DNA of 64,000 bases from Thiomonas delicata (GTDB taxonomy: Bacteria; Pseudomonadota; Gammaproteobacteria; Burkholderiales; Burkholderiaceae_C): positions 1,600,109-1,664,108 of the forward strand of contig NZ_LT592171.1 in the NCBI RefSeq assembly GCF_900088825.1, read 5' to 3'. A model generated the notes under the pieces. The model saw only the letters and a list, made by a program, of their open reading frames with translations. It searched no databases and was not told the DNA's origin. Shown here one piece after another: positions 50,107-57,755 of this stretch; within the stretch, counting starts at the first letter, position 1; each line of letters opens with the position of its first letter. The position numbers and the translations under genes were made by a program.

Positions 50107-51435
50107 TCAGAGCCTGCCTTCCTCGATGAGCCTGGCCAGTGTTGAAATGTCCACACCGTAGTTCTTCTCTGCTTCTGGCGCGTCGTGTTGAAACGTGGTG
50201 AACATCGCCATGCGCCCGGCCATGTCGTCGGCCATTACTTCACGACGGCGGAATTTCAGCTTGACCTTGTTGTGCACGCCCTCGGTGAAGAGGATCTTCG
50301 CGCGCAGCGCCTCGAAGCTGTAGCCGCGACCCAGACGGTTCATCACCCGGATCAGGCTGTTCAGGCTCTCGGTGTACGCGTTGGTGACCGGGTGGTCGAA
50401 GTAGGCGAGGATCTGCGGTTGCCAGTTGGTGAAGGCGCGGATCAGGTCGGCGAAGGCATCGTGCACCTCCGGGATGACAGACCGCTGCCAGGCCGCATAG
50501 CGGGCCAGCGCCTGGTCGGGTGTACCCATGCCCTCGTAGACCCCGTAGAACGCCTCCTTCAGCCTGTACGCCTCGCCCAACTCGGGGTAGTTCGCCGTCC
50601 AGCCCGAGAGCAGCAGGCGTTCTTTGTCGTTCAGGTCGCGCTCGCGCTTGAGCAGGACAAAACGGTCGTGCATCAGCCCTCGGCGCTGCTTTGGCGTCAG
50701 CGACTCGCGCAGCGACTTTCGGACTCGCTCCACCGCGTCGTTTGCCATGCGCACGACATGGAACTTGTCGATGACGATGCGCGCGTCGGGCATGACCGCC
50801 TGCACCGCGTCGCGGTATGGCACCCACATATCCATCGCCACGGTCTGAACATCGTGGCGGCCGTCGAGGTTGCCCAGATAGTTGATGACCGTCTTCTTGT
50901 CGCGGTTCGGCAGCAGGTTGACGATGGTGTTGCTGCGGATGTTGGAGATCACGCAGCGTGGCTTGATGATGTGAATCTCGTCGATGCCCATCCAGGTCGG
51001 CGTCTCGAAGCGAACTGTCTTCTCCAACTCGTTCACGTAGTCGCGGAAGATGTTGCGCACCGTCTTTTCATCGAGGCCGATGTCTTCCGCGATGCTGGCG
51101 AAAGTGCGCCGCAGGCTTTGCTGGCCGATCCAGACGACCAGGCGGTCGGTCATCTCCCGCTTGGTGTTGATTGCTGGCAGCGGCTCCATGAAGGTCTTGC
51201 CGCACGCCTGGCACCTCCAACGCTGGGTGTCCACGTAGATGCCGACGCGCTTGCCGTGGATCGACAGGTCGCGGACAAGCTGCTCATTGCGCCCGTAGCG
51301 CAGGAGGCGATCACTGCCGCAGTTCGTGCAATGGGATGGCCGCTGTGCGACCTCCGCGCGGATGTGATAGTCGTGCTCGGTTTCTTCGACCCGCAGAACC
51401 TTGTAGGCGGGCAGATTCAGGATGTTCGCTGGCAT
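50107..51435 (-). CDS. ISL3-family transposase, intact
   Basis: A DDE transposase of 442 residues, the full family length. The N-terminal zinc-finger/HTH region has CTNCGSDRLLRYGRNEQ and CQACGKTFMEPLP. The catalytic triad is suggested by WMGIDEIHI, TVAMDMWVPYRDAV and NAYTESLNSLIRVMNR. ATG 51435 is the natural start (MPANILNLPAYKVLRVEE). It is the only complete copy among three in the window and could mobilise both elements if their ends are recognised. Confidence 0.96.
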   Translation of the reverse strand: MPANILNLPAYKVLRVEETEHDYHIRAEVAQRPSHCTNCGSDRLLRYGRNEQLVRDLSIHGKRVGIYVDTQRWRCQACGKTFMEPLPAINTKREMTDRLVVWIGQQSLRRTFASIAEDIGLDEKTVRNIFRDYVNELEKTVRFETPTWMGIDEIHIIKPRCVISNIRSNTIVNLLPNRDKKTVINYLGNLDGRHDVQTVAMDMWVPYRDAVQAVMPDARIVIDKFHVVRMANDAVERVRKSLRESLTPKQRRGLMHDRFVLLKRERDLNDKERLLLSGWTANYPELGEAYRLKEAFYGVYEGMGTPDQALARYAAWQRSVIPEVHDAFADLIRAFTNWQPQILAYFDHPVTNAYTESLNSLIRVMNRLGRGYSFEALRAKILFTEGVHNKVKLKFRRREVMADDMAGRMAMFTTFQHDAPEAEKNYGVDISTLARLIEEGRL

Positions 51436-51993
51436 CTACTTGGGAACGGAAGACCGGCACGACTCACCCTGCAATCCAAGCGCCGACGCGCGATGAACAA
51501 CATCCTCGCCGACAATCTGTCCAGGTTCCGCGCGACCAGTGGACTCCACGGCATATCGCCACTGATCTGGGGTCGATCCTGTGATGCGCAGCGCAACACG
51601 ATCGGCCGCCACTTCTTCGTCCGGCGAGCGGCGAGCGAATGCCTTCCATCGGCGCGTCGCATGACCCACCTCGTGCGCCAATATCAAACGCAACTCCGCA
51701 TCTGACAATCTGGCCAGGTAAGCACGGGATACCTGGATGCGGTGGCGCAACGGAATGTAGTAGGTGCCGGCGTTGGCGACGCCGAACGATGGCACGCTGC
51801 GAAGTCCCGCTGCCGTGGCAAGTTGGGCGAGTTGCGCCCTTGCCCACGGCTCCCTCTCTTGCGAGGCGGAGATCTCAGCTTGGCTCAAGCGAACTCGGCC
51901 TCGGGTCGGATCTGGATCTGTGACACGCCACAGCCACGAGACGCCAAACAGGCTGGCCCAAACGATGACCACGAGGTCCGCGATGTCGCGCAT
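51436..51993 (-). CDS. Membrane-anchored M48-like zinc protease homologue
   Basis: A 185-residue protein with an N-terminal membrane helix (ADLVVIVWASLFGVSWLW). The zinc motif is LILAHEVGHATRRW (HExxH), followed about 15 residues later by DEEVAADRVALR, the Glu-containing third-ligand region of M48 and related gluzincins. It is much shorter than HtpX or Ste24, so it is a minimal version. It directly abuts the transposase gene, its stop codon adjoining the transposase start. It is the last gene of a possible five-gene passenger operon. Substrate unknown. Confidence 0.75.
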   Translation of the reverse strand: MRDIADLVVIVWASLFGVSWLWRVTDPDPTRGRVRLSQAEISASQEREPWARAQLAQLATAAGLRSVPSFGVANAGTYYIPLRHRIQVSRAYLARLSDAELRLILAHEVGHATRRWKAFARRSPDEEVAADRVALRITGSTPDQWRYAVESTGRAEPGQIVGEDVVHRASALGLQGESCRSSVPK

Positions 51994-52006
51994 GCCTTCA
52001 AGCGCC

Positions 52007-52468
52007 TCAACGCCAGGCGGTGACTTGGCGTCGCGGCACGTGCAACTCCGCTTTCACGGCGGGGACGTAACCCGCCACCGCGCTGGCTTTCAGCAGTTGC
52101 AGCGCCTTCGCATCGTCATGAGGCCAAGTCTTCGCGCCGAGAAGGAAAAGGGCTTCGTCGTTTCCCGAGGCTGCGAGCGTGGCCAACCGGCCATCGTCCT
52201 TCGAGGGTTCGTTGCGCGCAACCCAGATGATTGCGTCAGGTTTTCCCTGCGCGGCCAGCCGTTCCATCGTCGGCGTCATCTTGCTCACCTCGTCACGGTG
52301 ATCCTGGGCTTGCGCCCAGCGTCTCATCGGATTCCCAGGCGCAAGCAGAAAGATCATGAGCACGCCGGCAAGTGTCGCCTCGATGACCAGTCGGCGCTTC
52401 TTGGCGGGGTTGACCAACAGCAGGATGTCGCCGCGATCCGGGCAGGTGGATGCGGGGGCGGGCGTCAT
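52007..52468 (-). CDS. Hypothetical single-pass membrane protein
   Basis: 153 residues from ATG 52468 (MTPAPASTCPDRGDILLLVN). There is one membrane helix, LVIEATLAGVLMIFLLAPG, with a short N-terminal cytoplasmic tail and a helical C-terminal domain, presumably periplasmic. That domain, DEALFLLGAKTWPHDDAKAL followed by QLLKASAVAGYVPAVKAEL, looks like Sel1/TPR-type repeats. It lies 13 bp before the M48-like gene, so they are probably co-expressed. I do not recognise a family. Confidence 0.65.
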   Translation of the reverse strand: MTPAPASTCPDRGDILLLVNPAKKRRLVIEATLAGVLMIFLLAPGNPMRRWAQAQDHRDEVSKMTPTMERLAAQGKPDAIIWVARNEPSKDDGRLATLAASGNDEALFLLGAKTWPHDDAKALQLLKASAVAGYVPAVKAELHVPRRQVTAWR

Positions 52469-52520
52469 GGGTTGGACTCCAGTGGCTGTGATGATGGAAC
52501 CTTGGCAATGCGAAGACGGG

Positions 52521-52829
52521 CTATCGCTCGATGACAAAACTGCTCGAATTCGGCCAAGAGAATTGCGAGCGCGGTGTTTGCTTTGACGGGTGGGTGCCGT
52601 ACTCGTAAGCGATCCAGTCGCCGGTGACGGTCAGGCCCGCCATCCGACACGACAGCGCGAACTTGGAACAGGCGTGGTCGCCCGCCGACGCCATCCAGGC
52701 GTGGATCTGTTGCTTCGTCTGCCCTGAGGTCTTGGCGAGTTGCGCCTGCTGACTCCCGAGAATCGAGAGGCAGTTTTCCATCCGGCGCCTTCTGGCGCGT
52801 CGATCCTCTTTCGTCGGGTCGTCATTCAT
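52521..52829 (-). CDS. Small hypothetical protein, possibly HTH-like
   Basis: 102 residues with a very basic start (MNDDPTKEDRRARRRRMENC) and a helical segment, LGSQQAQLAKTSGQTKQQIHAW, reminiscent of an XRE-type helix-turn-helix. Its ATG overlaps the HEPN toxin gene stop in ATGA, so it belongs to the same transcript. It could be a regulator of the module, but this is a guess. Confidence 0.5.
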   Translation of the reverse strand: MNDDPTKEDRRARRRRMENCLSILGSQQAQLAKTSGQTKQQIHAWMASAGDHACSKFALSCRMAGLTVTGDWIAYEYGTHPSKQTPRSQFSWPNSSSFVIER

Positions 52830-53239
52830 CGCTGCCCCATGTCCGGCGCATGGTCGCTATCCGGAGCAAGGCGTTCCAGGATGGATCGAACGGTCATCAC
52901 AAATGATTCGGCCTGCTCGACCATATTGCGGGCGTCAGCCAGATCCACGGCGTTGTCGCTGTAGTCGGCAACGTACCGGAAGGCTTCCGCGTGCTTGAGG
53001 AGGCGGCCCGTTTCCTTGGGCATCGGGCCGTCCTTCACAAGCAGATCGTTGAAGGCGTTGAGCAGGCCACGGTGAGTCTTTCCCACATCGTGCCCAGCAG
53101 CCCGCAGCGCGGCGCGAGCGGCATCGAACATGGCGTAGTAGGCGCGGTTGCAAGCCCCGTCGGCATCGCCGCGCGTGAGCAGCGCGCGGGCGGATTCGGC
53201 CGCCTGCGCGGCCTTGGTCATCAGATCGTCCACGTTCAC
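52826..53239 (-). CDS. HEPN-domain toxin (UPF0332-like)
   Basis: 137 residues, all-helical HEPN fold. The core ADGACNRAYYAMFDAARAAL with AYYAMF is the hallmark of this HEPN branch; GKTHRGLLNAFNDLLVKDG and FRYVADYSDNAVDL are further conserved helices. I chose a GTG start at 53239 because it overlaps the MNT stop (GTGA); the first ATG, 53221, is the alternative. HEPN proteins paired with MNT partners are usually RNases whose activity the MNT protein blocks. It is the intact version of the ruined gene at 18784-18876 in position, though of a different HEPN subtype. Confidence 0.83.
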   Translation of the reverse strand: MNVDDLMTKAAQAAESARALLTRGDADGACNRAYYAMFDAARAALRAAGHDVGKTHRGLLNAFNDLLVKDGPMPKETGRLLKHAEAFRYVADYSDNAVDLADARNMVEQAESFVMTVRSILERLAPDSDHAPDMGQR

Positions 53240-53580
53240 AGACGGACCCCTTCCCGGGCAATGTTGCGCAGCAGAGCGGGGTTTGAATAGGTCTCGGGGT
53301 GCTCCCACTCATCCATCCAGATCGGGAGCGGGGTAATGTTGACGCCGGTTTCCAGCAGCACGTCATAGGCGGCGTCAGCCATCGCCAACGTCGTCGGCAG
53401 CAACCGCAGGTGTTCGCCGCGCAGGAGCACGGCCACGTCCGCATCGCTATCGGGTTGATGCGTGCCTCGCGCACGACTGCCGTACAGCATGGCTCCAGCC
53501 AGGTCGTAGCGTCCGGCGAGCAGCCCAAGAAACTGCTTGACCGCTCTCTCGGTATCCGGATCAATCGTGTGCGCGTCCAT
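53236..53580 (-). CDS. MNT-type nucleotidyltransferase antitoxin
   Basis: 114 residues with LAGAMLYGSRARGTHQPDSD and ADVAVLL, the GSxARG...SDxD motif of minimal nucleotidyltransferases. ATG 53580 gives MDAHTIDPDTERAVKQFLG; the frame is open further upstream but without homology-like content. It is paired with the HEPN gene by a 4-bp overlap and lies 111 bp inside the right terminal repeat of element 2. Confidence 0.86.
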   Translation of the reverse strand: MDAHTIDPDTERAVKQFLGLLAGRYDLAGAMLYGSRARGTHQPDSDADVAVLLRGEHLRLLPTTLAMADAAYDVLLETGVNITPLPIWMDEWEHPETYSNPALLRNIAREGVRL

Positions 53581-53690
53581 GCTCGCCTCCACATGCAAGT
53601 CCGGTTTCAGTCTAGCAAGGGGTGACGCTCGGCGCAACAACCAAATCCGGTTTTGCGCATGATGTAGCGCGCCCCGCGCTACGCGATCGA

Positions 53691-53712
53691 CCACACGCAA
53701 ATCCGGATACCC
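53691..53712. repeat. Right terminal inverted repeat of element 2
   Basis: Plus strand ends CAAATCCGGATACCC at 53712. Read inward from the end it is GGGTATCCGGATTTGCGTGT, near-identical to the element 1 ends (GGCTATCCGGATTTGACTGT and GGGTATCCAGATTTGAGTGT). Confidence 0.8.
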
Positions 53713-53889
53713 CTCAAAACGAGAGCGGTTTTCGAGAACGACCCGGCCACATCGGCGCTGCATTGTGCCGCCTTATCGACAAGGCTTCTCGCAGAGCATC
53801 GTTTAGGGGCTGCAAACCGCTTGCATGCTTTCTATCGCTCATGCACAATAAAAGCCTGTAAATAACCTTGATTGATAAATGAGCGCGCC

Positions 53890-54336
53890 ATGCACAGCAT
53901 GACACTAGAGCAGCTACGCGCCACGGCCAGCGCCGGCGGTGTGACGGGTGTAACCCTGAAAGGACAGGGCGGCGGCTTCTTCGTTGAAATCGCCACCCGC
54001 AGTGGCCAGGACGCCTTTTTGGCGAAGGCCCGCACCACGGAGCCGCGCCGCTTTGGTAACCCCACTTCCGCGATGATCGTCTTGCGTGACGTGGGCATTG
54101 TCGTTGCGCAGATCGACGCCACCAACTGGAATCCCGAACAGAAGGATATGACCCGCAGCCGGCAGAGCCGAGCCGAGGCCATGCGCGGAGCGCATGAAGC
54201 TGCAGCCTATAACCAGTGGCTGGCCGGCGAGATTCAGGCATCCATTGACGACCCCCGGCCGAATATCCCTCACGATGAAGTCATTGCCGAGATGGACGCC
54301 GACATTGCCGCCTTGCCGAAGAAAAAGAGCGCATGA
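53890..54336 (+). CDS. Probable antitoxin of a ParE/RelE-type module
   Basis: 148 residues. The first 75 look like a compact alpha/beta domain (LEQLRATASAGGVTGVTLKG, then FFVEIATRSGQDAFLAKARTTEP). The C-terminal part is acidic and flexible (IPHDEVIAEMDADIAALPKKK), as in antitoxins that wrap their toxin. I chose ATG 53890; a TTG at 53872 is in frame. Its stop overlaps the toxin start (ATGA). It is larger than a typical ParD, so the family assignment rests on its partner. Confidence 0.72.
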   Translation: MHSMTLEQLRATASAGGVTGVTLKGQGGGFFVEIATRSGQDAFLAKARTTEPRRFGNPTSAMIVLRDVGIVVAQIDATNWNPEQKDMTRSRQSRAEAMRGAHEAAAYNQWLAGEIQASIDDPRPNIPHDEVIAEMDADIAALPKKKSA

Positions 54337-54635
54337 CGGTCGAGCCTTACCGCATTGAGTGGCGGCCCATGGCCCGCGAGGACTTGCGCGGCATCGTTCG
54401 CTACATCGGCAAGGACAACCCGACGCGGGCCAAGAGCTTCGGCAAGGATCTACGCGACAAGACCAAGCCGCTTGCACAGCATCCAGAGCTTGGCCGCAAA
54501 GGGCGACCGGGCTTGCCCGAGTGGCTGCGCGAACTGGTCGTGCATCCGAACTACATCATTTTTTATCGAGTGCTGGCCGAGGCCCGCACCGTCGAGATTT
54601 TGAGAGTGAAGCACGCGGCCCAACAGGTGCCGTGA
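54333..54635 (+). CDS. ParE/RelE-superfamily toxin
   Basis: 100 residues: YRIEWRPMAREDLRGIVRYIG, then HPELGRKGRPGLPEWLRELVV and NYIIFYRVLAEARTVEILRVKHAAQQVP. This is the ParE/RelE pattern of a first strand, two helices and a C-terminal sheet with the YRV...VEILRVKH block. ParE-like members poison gyrase and RelE-like ones cut mRNA on ribosomes; the sequence here is closer to ParE. A clear terminator follows. Confidence 0.9.
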   Translation: MTVEPYRIEWRPMAREDLRGIVRYIGKDNPTRAKSFGKDLRDKTKPLAQHPELGRKGRPGLPEWLRELVVHPNYIIFYRVLAEARTVEILRVKHAAQQVP

Positions 54636-54642
54636 TTACAAC

Positions 54643-54667
54643 CCCGGCGCGCTAACGCCGGTTTTTC
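54643..54667 (+). terminator. Rho-independent terminator after the toxin gene
   Basis: CCGGCG / CGCCGG stem with a short loop, then TTTTT, starting 8 bp after the toxin stop. Confidence 0.8.
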
Positions 54668-54683
54668 AGGAGTGACGAATTTG

Positions 54684-54715
54684 ACTGCTCCCGGGACTGA
54701 AGGCCGGGAAGCAGT
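54684..54715. repeat. Isolated hairpin resembling an IS200/IS605-type end
   Basis: ACTGCTCCCGG and CCGGGAAGCAGT pair as an 11-bp stem with one bulge and a 9-base loop (GACTGAAGG). Size, loop and the following GTTAA resemble IS200/IS605 ends and palindrome-associated mini-elements. No transposase is next to it. Confidence 0.4.
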
Positions 54716-54804
54716 TAAAGATCGGCGCCAACTAACCGAGCCAATGCATGGCGTATTTCGCTTATCCGGAGCCGCGCTCGCTCAACTGCATCTCCACTCC
54801 CTCC

Positions 54805-56025
54805 ATGCCCTCCGACATCGCACCGATCCTCATCGACGTCACCCGCCTGGCGGCGCGGCTGCTCGAAGGTAAGCACCCAACCGGTGTGGATCGGGTGAGT
54901 CTGGCGTACATCTTTCATTACCGCGCTCGGGCGCGGGCGGTGGTGCGGCACTGGGGGCGGTGGATGCAGCTTTCACCCAGCGCGTCGCTGCGGGTTTTTG
55001 CGGCCCTGCTGGGGGAAGACCAGCAGCCGAAGCCGACGCTTCGCCGTTGTGTGGCGGCGGCCTATGTGCTGCGCTGGGGTCTCACCAAAGGCGCACCGCT
55101 ATTCAACACCGGACACAGTGGGTTGGACGACCCGCAGTATGCCGAGCGGGTGCGGCATCACGCCTTGCGTCCGGTGTACTTTTTGCACGACCTTATTCCT
55201 CTCACCCATCCGGAATACTGCCGTGCCGGGGAGGTGCAAAAACACCACCAGCGGCTGCGGACCATGTTGCACACGGGGCATGGGGTCATTGCCAATTCGC
55301 AGGCGACCCTTGAGGATTTGCAGACTTATGCGCGTGCGCACGAGTTGCCCTGCCCCGCGGCCTTGGTGGCGCACTTGGGCGGCTCCGAGCTGCCGCCGGC
55401 CAGCCCGACGCCGCCGATCACGCCGCCGTATTTCGTGATGCTGGGCACGATCGAGGCGCGCAAGAATCATTTGCTGCTGCTGCATGTCTGGCGCGAGTTG
55501 GTGGAGCGCCTTGGGCACGCCGCACCCAAACTCGTGCTCATCGGCCAGCGCGGCTGGGAGTGCGAGCAGGTGGTCGATCTGCTCGAGCGCTGCGACGCGC
55601 TGCACGGCGTGGTGCTGGAAGTGCCGCACTGCAATGACGCGCAGTTGTCCACCTGGCTCGCGCATGCGCAGGCGCTGCTGTTCCCGTCATTCGCCGAAGG
55701 GTACGGGCTACCACTGGTTGAGGCCTTGGTCGCTGGCGTGCCGGTGATTGCCAGCGACTTGCCTGCATTTCGCGAGGTGGCGGGCGACATTCCGCACTAT
55801 CTCGATCCGATCGACGGCTTGGGGTGGCTTCAGGCCGTGCTGGCATTCGCCGACCCGCTGCACCCGGCGCGGCTGGCGCAACAGGTCCGCATGCAGGGGT
55901 TTGAGGCGCCGACTTGGGACGCGCATTTCGCCAAGGTTGACACCTGGCTGAGCCAGATCGCCCGAGGCGCCGGCATGCTCCGGACACCAGCCATCGATGC
56001 GGCGGGTCTTGCGCCTCATGACTGA
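54805..56025 (+). CDS. GT4-family glycosyltransferase
   Basis: 406 residues from ATG 54805 (MPSDIAPILIDVTRLAARLL); an earlier in-frame ATG at 54748 would add 19 residues with no family likeness. The acceptor domain has LEGKHPTGVDRVSLAYI, LHDLIPLTHPEYC and VIANSQATLEDLQ. The donor domain has MLGTIEARKNHLLLLHVWREL and PSFAEGYGLPLVEALVAGVPVIASDLPAF, with the E(x7)E site. It is typical of capsule and O-antigen clusters. It overlaps the KpsC-like gene by 8 bp. Donor sugar unknown. Confidence 0.9.
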   Translation: MPSDIAPILIDVTRLAARLLEGKHPTGVDRVSLAYIFHYRARARAVVRHWGRWMQLSPSASLRVFAALLGEDQQPKPTLRRCVAAAYVLRWGLTKGAPLFNTGHSGLDDPQYAERVRHHALRPVYFLHDLIPLTHPEYCRAGEVQKHHQRLRTMLHTGHGVIANSQATLEDLQTYARAHELPCPAALVAHLGGSELPPASPTPPITPPYFVMLGTIEARKNHLLLLHVWRELVERLGHAAPKLVLIGQRGWECEQVVDLLERCDALHGVVLEVPHCNDAQLSTWLAHAQALLFPSFAEGYGLPLVEALVAGVPVIASDLPAFREVAGDIPHYLDPIDGLGWLQAVLAFADPLHPARLAQQVRMQGFEAPTWDAHFAKVDTWLSQIARGAGMLRTPAIDAAGLAPHD

Positions 56026-57091
56026 TTTTTCCGGCGCGCCCCCCGACGCGGAGCAACGCCTTGCGGGTCTACCCGAGGTGTTGCACGTGGTGGCGTTCCC
56101 GCGATGGAAATGGCCCGTGATCCGGCAGTGCTTTCCGGGACGCACGCTGCGCTTCATCCAAGCCGAGGACGTCACGCAGCAGACGCGCTGCCTGGTGCTT
56201 TGGGGCAGGGCCGCCGTGCCGCAAGGCGCGGCGACTGACGCGCGGATCTTGCGCGTGGAGGATGGGTTTTTGCGCTCGGTCGGGCTGGGGGCCGATCTGG
56301 TGCGGCCCCTCTCGTGGGTCATCGACACGCGCGGCATTTACTACGACGCGGGGCAGGAGTCCGATCTGGAATGGCTACTAGGTCATGCCAGCTTTGCGCC
56401 CGAACTACTGGACCGTGCGCGCGCCTTGCGCGAGCGGATTGTGTCTTCGGGGTTGACCAAATACAACGTCGGCGCGCAAGCGTGGCAGCGACCGCACCAT
56501 GCCACGCACGTGATCCTGGTGCCTGGCCAGGTGGAAAGCGATGCGTCGATCGCCTTCGGCGCGACGGATCTTCAGCACAACATGGCGCTGCTGCGTGCGG
56601 TGCGCAAAGCCAACCCCGAGGCTTATGTGCTGTACAAGCCGCATCCGGACGTGGTGGCCAGGCTGCGCAAGCTCGGACAGGACGAAGACCACGCCCAGCG
56701 CTGGTGCGACGAAGTCGTCGCCGGCATCGGCATGGATGCATTACTGCACGGCGTGGACGAAGTGCACGTGTTGACCTCACTCGCCGGCTTCGAGGCTCTG
56801 CTGCGGGGCAAGACCGTGACCTGCTACGGGCAACCGTTCTATGCCGGCTGGGGCCTGACGCACGACATCGTCCCTCATCTGCGCCGCACCCGCAGGCTGC
56901 AGCTCGATGAACTGGTTGCCGGTGTGCTGCTGTTGTATCCGCTCTACCTCAGCCGCGCCAACAAGCGGCTCGTGACGCCTGAGCAGGCGTTGGATGAATT
57001 GCTGGCCTGGAAGGCACGCGTGGCGGGTAAAACGCCCTGGTGGCAAGAAATCTACCGCTTCTTCCTGCGCCGCTTCATCGGGGTGCGGTGA
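56018..57091 (+). CDS. kpsC: KpsC-like Kdo transferase, single-domain (half-length)
   Basis: 357 residues, about half of a normal KpsC (roughly 670). ILRVEDGFLRSVGLGADLVR, then WVIDTRGIYYDAG, VILVPGQVESDASI and VLYKPHPDV, then TSLAGFEALLRGKTV and CYGQPFYAGWGL are KpsC motifs. The VPGQVExDASI form is that of its C-terminal half. Full KpsC has two transferase domains that build an alternating Kdo linker on a lipid primer; here only one is present. I chose ATG 56018; an earlier in-frame start at 55997 lies deeper in the previous gene. It probably acts with KpsS (59411-60676). Confidence 0.88.
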   Translation: MTDFSGAPPDAEQRLAGLPEVLHVVAFPRWKWPVIRQCFPGRTLRFIQAEDVTQQTRCLVLWGRAAVPQGAATDARILRVEDGFLRSVGLGADLVRPLSWVIDTRGIYYDAGQESDLEWLLGHASFAPELLDRARALRERIVSSGLTKYNVGAQAWQRPHHATHVILVPGQVESDASIAFGATDLQHNMALLRAVRKANPEAYVLYKPHPDVVARLRKLGQDEDHAQRWCDEVVAGIGMDALLHGVDEVHVLTSLAGFEALLRGKTVTCYGQPFYAGWGLTHDIVPHLRRTRRLQLDELVAGVLLLYPLYLSRANKRLVTPEQALDELLAWKARVAGKTPWWQEIYRFFLRRFIGVR

Positions 57092-57152
57092 CCTGCTTGA
57101 TGTTTTGTTGTCTCAATCCCGCACGAACTCAGAAATAGGAACCTGAACATCC

Positions 57153-57596
57153 ATGTCACGCCACGTCAACAAACTGCTCTTTTGCCTCCTGCCGTTTCTC
57201 ATGCTGAATGTCAGTCACGCCGGCGGCCTGACGGCCGGGTTGGGGTACAGCTTCATTCCCGGCGGTGGCTATTTTTCGCTCGGCTACCAGAACAAGGCAT
57301 GGGCGATCGAGGGGTCGGTGATCAATAAGGGGCGGGAGGAACCGACCACCCATGCAGGCCCGGAGATCACGCTGGACGCTCTTGCCTTTGCTGGCTCATG
57401 GCCGATCTTTGTCAAAGGGGGCGTTGTGACCGGATCCCACAAGCATGGCTACAACGTCGGGGCGGGGGTGGATTGGGCGTTAAACAAGCAGTGGACGATG
57501 AGACTTGAAGACATCCATTTTCGTGTGACGGAAGATTTTGGACCCAATGCAGAGTCCGAGAACATCATCTCGGTTGGGCTTCAGCGCGCGTTTTGA
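57153..57596 (+). CDS. Small outer membrane beta-barrel protein
   Basis: 147 residues: signal peptide MSRHVNKLLFCLLPFLMLNVSHA, then strands GGLTAGLGYSFIPGGGYFSL, AWAIEGSVIN, WPIFVKGGVVTG, YNVGAGVDWAL and a C-terminal ISVGLQRAF ending in Phe. This looks like a small (6-8 strand) OmpA/OmpW-like barrel. It stands alone between the capsule glycosyltransferase block and hipBA; function unknown. Confidence 0.72.
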   Translation: MSRHVNKLLFCLLPFLMLNVSHAGGLTAGLGYSFIPGGGYFSLGYQNKAWAIEGSVINKGREEPTTHAGPEITLDALAFAGSWPIFVKGGVVTGSHKHGYNVGAGVDWALNKQWTMRLEDIHFRVTEDFGPNAESENIISVGLQRAF

Positions 57597-57630
57597 GCCT
57601 GGGGCAATCAAAGAACCACCCCCCCCACGA

Positions 57631-57750
57631 ATCCTCAAGAACGAGAGGAATTTCAGGGAATGAGGCTGTCTAGGCAATAAATCCGCACGAACAAAAGGAT
57701 TTGTAGCCAAGCCCGCCCACTTGGTGCAAAATCCGCATAAACGTGAGGAT
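57631..57750 (+). promoter_or_regulatory. Three evenly spaced HipB operators
   Basis: ATCC-N12-GGAW occurs three times: 57631-57650, 57681-57700 and 57731-57750. The starts are exactly 50 bp apart. The cores are alike (ATCCtcaagaacgagaGGAA, ATCCgcacgaacaaaaGGAT, ATCCgcataaacgtgaGGAT). The last one ends 5 bp before the hipB ATG. E. coli HipB binds several TATCC-N8-GGATA sites in its promoter, so these are very probably its counterparts. Confidence 0.8.
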
Positions 57751-57755
57751 TTTTC

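Larger units (their letters stand above)
50094..53712. mobile_element. ISL3-type transposon with passengers (element 2), left repeat lost
   Basis: Starts where similarity to element 1 resumes (TGTGTAAGAAGGCTCAGAGC against TGTGTAGGAAGGCTCAGAGC) and ends at an inverted repeat at 53691-53712. Content on the minus strand: intact ISL3 transposase, Zn-protease-like protein, two small unknowns, HEPN, MNT. The order transposase at one end, HEPN/MNT just inside the other end, is the same as in element 1. The left terminal repeat is missing; the IS200/IS605 element stands in its place. Confidence 0.72.

Noticed and set aside
50185-51705. A 506-codon plus-strand frame opposite the ISL3 transposase
   Set aside because: The minus strand encodes a full-length transposase with all motifs. 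The plus reading is antisense and is repeated at the other copy only because the DNA is repeated.
57601-57755. CRISPR-like array suggested by regularly spaced repeats
   Set aside because: Only three short, partly palindromic units at 50-bp intervals, directly before hipB. They read as operators, and there are no cas genes anywhere in the window.
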